From positions 1 through 10,126 of the forward strand of contig JAUVDE010000085.1 in the NCBI GenBank assembly GCA_030595485.1: a stretch of DNA of 10,126 nucleotides, read 5' to 3'. A program made the position numbers and the translations under genes. Under the pieces are notes generated by a model. It did no database searches. It was not told the origin of the DNA and worked only from the letters and a program-made list of their open reading frames with translations. Positions 6,275-10,126 of the stretch are shown here, in pieces. The stretch is from Draconibacterium sp. Its GTDB lineage: Bacteria > Bacteroidota > Bacteroidia > Bacteroidales > Prolixibacteraceae. Each line of letters starts with the position of its first letter. Position 1 is the first letter of the stretch.

Positions 6275-8170
6275 ATGAATCGAATTTTTTATTCGCTTAT
6301 AGTTTTATTTGCCTTTAGTTTTAGCGCCTTTGCACAAAACAATGAAGTGCTTTTAAGCGTTGGAACACACGAAGTAAGTAAAGCTGAGTTTGAGCATATT
6401 TACAAAAAGAACAACAACAATTTATACGATCAGAACGATAAAAAGTCGCCGGGCGAATACCTTAAACTTTTTACCAATTTTAAATTAAAAGTTGTTGAAG
6501 CCGAAAGCTTTAAAATGGATACCAGCCAAACGTTTATTAACGAATTAGCCGGTTACCGAGAAGAAATTGCTGCCCCTTACCTTACCGATGTTCATTACGA
6601 AGAAGAGTTGGTACATGAACTTTACCGGAGAATGGAGCACGAAGTAAGTGCCAGCCACATACTATTACGTTTAGAAAAAAATGCTTCGTTTGAAAAAGAA
6701 ACTGAGGTATTGGCAAAAATCACAAGCATCCGACAAGAGATTGTAAATGGACGAGACTTTGGCGAAGCAGCCATGGAGTATTCTGAAGACCCATCGGCAA
6801 AAACAAACAAAGGCAACTTAGGCTACTTTACTGCTTTTATGATGGTTACACCTTTCGAAGATGCAGCCTTTACAACATCCCCTGGAAAAATGTCGGAACC
6901 CATAAAAAGTGATTTTGGTTTCCACATTATTAAAGTGCACGATATTCGGAAAAACCGGGGAGAAATACAAGTGGCACATATAATGAAAAACACCCCGAAA
7001 AATGCCACTCCCGAAGTTAAACAAAAAGCCAAAGCCGATATTGATACCATTTATGCGCAACTAAAAAATGGAACCGACTTTGCTGAATTAGCAAAAAAAG
7101 AATCGCAAGATAAACGCTCGGCAGTAAAAGGTGGCGAAATGCCTTGGTTTTCAGCAGGTAGAATTATACCCGAATTTTCGAAAGCTGCCTTTGAATTGGA
7201 AAACATTGGTGATTTCTCGGAACCCATTCAGACTGATTTTGGCTACCATATTATAAAAAAATTGAACGAACGAACTATTCCTCCTTTCGAAGAGGAAAAA
7301 AACAATATTGAAGCTAAAATTAAAAAGGATGCATCGCGCCGTACTTCAAGCAAAAAAGTTTTCATACAAAAATTACAGGCTGAATATAATTTCTCGGAAA
7401 ATGCTGAAGGTAAAAAAGCGATTCAAAGTATAAGTATTGAAGGTGAGAAAGAACTACCTGAAACTATGCTATTCACCATTGACAATAAAAATTATGGAAC
7501 CGCTGAACTAAGTTCTTTTGTATCTGAAAAACGGATTAAAAGTGGAGCCTACCTTTCGGTATACGACGAGTGGATTACCGATGAAATTACAAAACTTGAA
7601 GATTCGAAACTTGAAGAAAAATACCCTGAATTTCGCTATTTAATGAACGAATACCACGACGGTATTTTGTTGTTTAATATTTCGCAAGAGAAAATTTGGA
7701 ACTATGCCTCTGAAGATTCAGTGGGTTTAGAAAAATTTTACGAAAAAAGTAAAACCAAACACAACTGGGGCGAACGTTTTAAAGGCAGTATAATTACCTG
7801 CGAAAGTGCTGAGGTTCGAGAACAAGCTGAAAATCTACTGGGTGCCGAAATGAGTAACGAAGAAGTTGCAGCACATATAAATACCGAAAAAGAATTGATT
7901 ACGTTTACTGAGGGTGCTTGGGAAGAAGGACGAAACGAAATAGTTGATTATTACGTTTGGAATGGAAAAGAGCCCGAGAGTTTTAACAGTGCAAGCACAT
8001 TTATACGTGGCGACAAAATTGCTCCCGAGCCTAAATTATTAAACGATGCCCGTGGTTTATACATTTCAGATTACCAGAACTATTTGGAAGAAAAGTGGTT
8101 AAAAGAATTGCATGGCAAACACAAAATTAAGGTGAACAAAAAAATGCTTAAAACAATCGAAGGTGTTTAA
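6275..8170 (+). CDS. Periplasmic peptidylprolyl isomerase with two parvulin domains
   Basis: This 631-residue exported protein is a PpiC/SurA-type foldase, expected to catalyse cis-trans proline isomerisation and escort unfolded outer-membrane proteins in the periplasm. I chose the ATG at 6275 over 6227 because it directly starts a signal peptide: Asn-Arg, a hydrophobic core, then AFAQ with cleavage near residue 20. Residues 21-120 resemble the SurA-like N-terminal chaperone region. Parvulin domain 1 spans about 122-222 (His128 in SASHIL, His217 in DFGFHIIK) and domain 2 about 230-330 (His235 in VAHIM, His325 in DFGYHIIK); both keep the family histidines. The remaining 250 or so residues match no domain I recognise and are rich in Glu and Lys. 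It sits 56 bases after guaB and overlaps the next gene by 8 nt. Confidence 0.9.
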   Translation: MNRIFYSLIVLFAFSFSAFAQNNEVLLSVGTHEVSKAEFEHIYKKNNNNLYDQNDKKSPGEYLKLFTNFKLKVVEAESFKMDTSQTFINELAGYREEIAAPYLTDVHYEEELVHELYRRMEHEVSASHILLRLEKNASFEKETEVLAKITSIRQEIVNGRDFGEAAMEYSEDPSAKTNKGNLGYFTAFMMVTPFEDAAFTTSPGKMSEPIKSDFGFHIIKVHDIRKNRGEIQVAHIMKNTPKNATPEVKQKAKADIDTIYAQLKNGTDFAELAKKESQDKRSAVKGGEMPWFSAGRIIPEFSKAAFELENIGDFSEPIQTDFGYHIIKKLNERTIPPFEEEKNNIEAKIKKDASRRTSSKKVFIQKLQAEYNFSENAEGKKAIQSISIEGEKELPETMLFTIDNKNYGTAELSSFVSEKRIKSGAYLSVYDEWITDEITKLEDSKLEEKYPEFRYLMNEYHDGILLFNISQEKIWNYASEDSVGLEKFYEKSKTKHNWGERFKGSIITCESAEVREQAENLLGAEMSNEEVAAHINTEKELITFTEGAWEEGRNEIVDYYVWNGKEPESFNSASTFIRGDKIAPEPKLLNDARGLYISDYQNYLEEKWLKELHGKHKIKVNKKMLKTIEGV

Positions 8171-9035
8171 GGAGATTCTCAAATATGGATTGATACTGTT
8201 GGTTCTGGTTTTTGCAGGAGCCTGTTCTTCTGATAAATCGGAAGATAAAGCTGTTGCTAAAGTTGGCGACAAAGTGCTTTACCAGTCCAATATAAATGAA
8301 ATCCTCACAAATAACGGTAGTAAGGAAGACAGTATTCTTTTGGTAAACGACTATATAAACAAATGGGTAAAACAGGAGCTTCTGATACAAAAAGCGGATG
8401 AAAACCTAAGCCCTGAACAAAAAGATGTTAGCAAAGAATTAGAGGCTTACCGCAATTCATTAATCATTTACAAATACAAAAACGAGCTTATAAAACAGCG
8501 AATGGATACGCTTGTTATGTCATCAGAAATTGAGGAGTATTACAATAAGCATAATGTTGATTTTAACTTAAACCGTTGTATTGTTAAAGCTATTTTCGTA
8601 AAAATACCAGCTGATTTAGCTAACCCGCAACATGTTAAAGACCTGGTAAGCGACACCTCGGAAGAAGGGCTTTCAGAGCTTCGCGAATATTGCAGCCAGT
8701 ATGCTAAAAAAGTAGATATATCGATTGAAAAATGGATGGACTTTAAGGTCTTAAAAAATAATTTCCCGATTGACGTTACTGACCCTGAGAAGTTTTTAAA
8801 GACAAGCGATTTGCAAGAATTGAATGATTCAAATTATTATTATCTTGTCAGCATTCATGATTACAAGTTAACAAACGACCTTGCACCCATTGAATTTGTG
8901 GAAAACAACATAAAAAATTTACTTTTGAACCAGCGAAAAATTAAGTTTTTAAAAGAAATTGAAGAAAACGTTTATACTGAAGGGCTTCGAAAAAACAAGT
9001 TTAGAATATATAACAAGAAAACAAATGAGAATTAA
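8163..9035 (+). CDS. Lipoprotein, SurA/PpiC-like with degenerate parvulin domain
   Basis: A 290-residue predicted lipoprotein. The N-terminus has a basic start, a hydrophobic stretch and a lipobox-like FAGAC with Cys21 as the lipidation site, followed by a Ser/Asp/Lys-rich linker. Next comes a SurA-type N-terminal region (AVAKVGDKVLYQSNINEIL, about 30-48, and a helical WVKQELLIQKADEN segment). The C-terminal half follows parvulin layout (YYYLVSIHDYKL, then APIEFVENNIKNLLLNQRKI) but the usual xHILV strand reads CIVKAIFVKIP with no histidine and there is no G-G-LG segment, so isomerase activity is doubtful. The start is GTG at 8163: an in-frame TGA lies at 8133-8135 and there is no ATG between. 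The first gene of the trio overlaps it by 8 nt (GTGTTTAA). A chaperone or assembly-cofactor role is inferred. Confidence 0.8.
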   Translation: MFKEILKYGLILLVLVFAGACSSDKSEDKAVAKVGDKVLYQSNINEILTNNGSKEDSILLVNDYINKWVKQELLIQKADENLSPEQKDVSKELEAYRNSLIIYKYKNELIKQRMDTLVMSSEIEEYYNKHNVDFNLNRCIVKAIFVKIPADLANPQHVKDLVSDTSEEGLSELREYCSQYAKKVDISIEKWMDFKVLKNNFPIDVTDPEKFLKTSDLQELNDSNYYYLVSIHDYKLTNDLAPIEFVENNIKNLLLNQRKIKFLKEIEENVYTEGLRKNKFRIYNKKTNEN

Positions 9036-9036
9036 G

Positions 9037-10126
9037 ATGAATAGGATATTAGGAATACTTTTGCTCTTTACATTTATTGTTGGGGGAGTAGAAGCACAGG
9101 ATAAAGTTATCGACCAAATTGTGGCGATTGTTGGGGGAAATATCATCCTTAAATCTGACGTTGAACAAATGCACATGAACCAGCAGGCACAGGGAGTTAC
9201 CTCCGAAGGTGATATGAAATGTGAAATACTGGAAGATTTTTTAATTAACAAATTATTAGTTGCCGAGGCTGAAATGGATTCGTTAATTACGGTTACTGCG
9301 AGCCAAATTAACGGACAAATGGACGGGCAAATGCAAATGTACATGCAACATTTTGGAACAGAAAGTGCTGTTGAAGCTTACTTTAAAAAGCCCATTGCAT
9401 TGATTAAGTCTGATATGCAAGATGCCATTCGCGAACAGTTATTAAGTCAGCAAATGAAATCAAAGATTGTTGAGAATGTAACCGTTACTCCATCGGAGGT
9501 TCGTTTTCACTACCGGAGCCTTTCGAAAGATGAAATTCCGACCATCCCGACACAATATGAATTTGCACAGATTACACTTCAGCCTAAAGTTGAGTTAGAA
9601 GAAGATAACCGTGTAAAAGCCAGACTACGCGAATTGAAAAAGCAAATTGAGAGTGGTTCAAGAAGTTTTCAATCAATGGCAATTATATACTCCCAAGGTC
9701 CTTCGGCAAAAGATGGTGGAGTTATCGGTTACTCGGGCCGCGCGCAGCTTGACCCTGCATATGCATCGGCTGCATTTAACCTAAAAGGCGATAAAGTTTC
9801 GAACGTTGTAAAAAGTGCTTTTGGATACCACATAATTCAATTGGTTGATAAAAAGGGAGGAAAAGTTAATACACGTCATATTCTAATGAAGCCAAAGGTT
9901 TCGGTTGAAGCCAGAGAAGAAGCTTACAATCGTTTGGATAGTTTATCTAACTTAATTCGTAAAGATGAAATTTCATTCGAACAATCGGCAATGATGTTTT
10001 CGTACGATAAAAACACCAGAAACAACGGTGGTGTATCGATTAACCCCAATACCATGTCGTCGAAATATTCGATTGAAGAGTTGGATGGCGATGCAAGTAA
10101 AATTCTCACAAAAATGAACTTGAATG
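9037..10126 (+). CDS. surA: SurA-like peptidylprolyl isomerase / OMP chaperone (3' end cut by window)
   Basis: An exported SurA homologue, open to the window end (363 codons seen). A signal peptide (MNRILGILLLFTF, then GVEAQ with cleavage near 20) precedes the SurA N-terminal domain (DQIVAIVGGNIILKSDVEQ, 26-44, and LEDFLINKLLVAEAE, 65-79). Parvulin domain 1 spans about 172-270; it keeps GGVIGYSGR and FGYHIIQL (His265), but the first-strand His is replaced (Gln178 in YEFAQIT). Domain 2 starts at RHILM (His281) and reaches at least the GGVSI segment near 331 before the sequence ends. A loss of activity in domain 1 with a kept domain 2 parallels E. coli SurA. An in-frame ATG at 9025 would add four residues and overlap the lipoprotein gene by 11 nt; 9037, one base after that gene's stop, is my choice. 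The gene symbol is assigned by domain layout. Confidence 0.88.
   Translation, partial: MNRILGILLLFTFIVGGVEAQDKVIDQIVAIVGGNIILKSDVEQMHMNQQAQGVTSEGDMKCEILEDFLINKLLVAEAEMDSLITVTASQINGQMDGQMQMYMQHFGTESAVEAYFKKPIALIKSDMQDAIREQLLSQQMKSKIVENVTVTPSEVRFHYRSLSKDEIPTIPTQYEFAQITLQPKVELEEDNRVKARLRELKKQIESGSRSFQSMAIIYSQGPSAKDGGVIGYSGRAQLDPAYASAAFNLKGDKVSNVVKSAFGYHIIQLVDKKGGKVNTRHILMKPKVSVEAREEAYNRLDSLSNLIRKDEISFEQSAMMFSYDKNTRNNGGVSINPNTMSSKYSIEELDGDASKILTKMNLN

Noticed and set aside
8949..9344. 131-residue open frame on the minus strand
   Set aside because: It lies antisense to the lipoprotein and SurA-like genes, whose frames have clear domains and signal peptides. Its translation shows no recognisable motif and has the odd composition of a shadow frame.

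Overview
This window looks like a chromosomal housekeeping region of a member of the Bacteroidota. The evidence is AT-rich DNA, two matches to the Bacteroidota -7 promoter element (TAnnTTTG) in front of operons, no clear Shine-Dalgarno sequences, a DUF5063-type protein, and a gene order (recQ divergent from guaB, guaB followed by a chain of periplasmic prolyl isomerases) that I recall from Bacteroidales. A marine or gut Bacteroidales/Marinilabiliales-type genome is my best guess, from recall only. I see no phage, transposase, CRISPR array, rRNA or tRNA.

Minus strand, positions 31-2421: a tight three-gene operon read right to left. It encodes a DUF5063 protein, a DEDDy 3'-5' exonuclease (8-nt overlap) and an RlmI-type 23S rRNA m5C methyltransferase (2-nt gap). 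A TAnnTTTG element lies about 25 bases in front of the first gene. Positions 2422-2705 hold no gene. They contain that promoter, an 18-bp perfect hairpin with a T-tract that should end the recQ transcript, a short dispersed-repeat-like sequence, and a degenerate 7-bp repeat that runs into the recQ stop codon. A second degenerate 7-bp repeat starts the window, just past the methyltransferase stop.

Minus strand, positions 2706-4606: a RecQ helicase split by a one-base frameshift in a run of A residues. Adding one A rejoins the reading frame into a protein of about 633 residues with the expected RecQ motifs on both sides. It may be a real disruption or a sequencing/assembly error.

Plus strand, positions 4743-10126 (continuing past the edge): guaB (IMP dehydrogenase) has its own -7 element. 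It is followed by three exported proteins of the SurA/PpiC class: a 631-residue protein with two complete parvulin domains, a 290-residue lipoprotein whose parvulin domain has lost its signature, and a SurA-like protein cut by the window end. The three isomerase/chaperone genes overlap or nearly touch and probably form one unit that escorts outer-membrane proteins through the periplasm. The link to guaB looks like co-transcription rather than shared biochemistry.

The most useful points for a second look are the recQ frameshift, the graded loss of parvulin active-site residues along the chaperone trio, and the heptad repeats placed at gene 3' ends. I did not find a convincing undescribed system.
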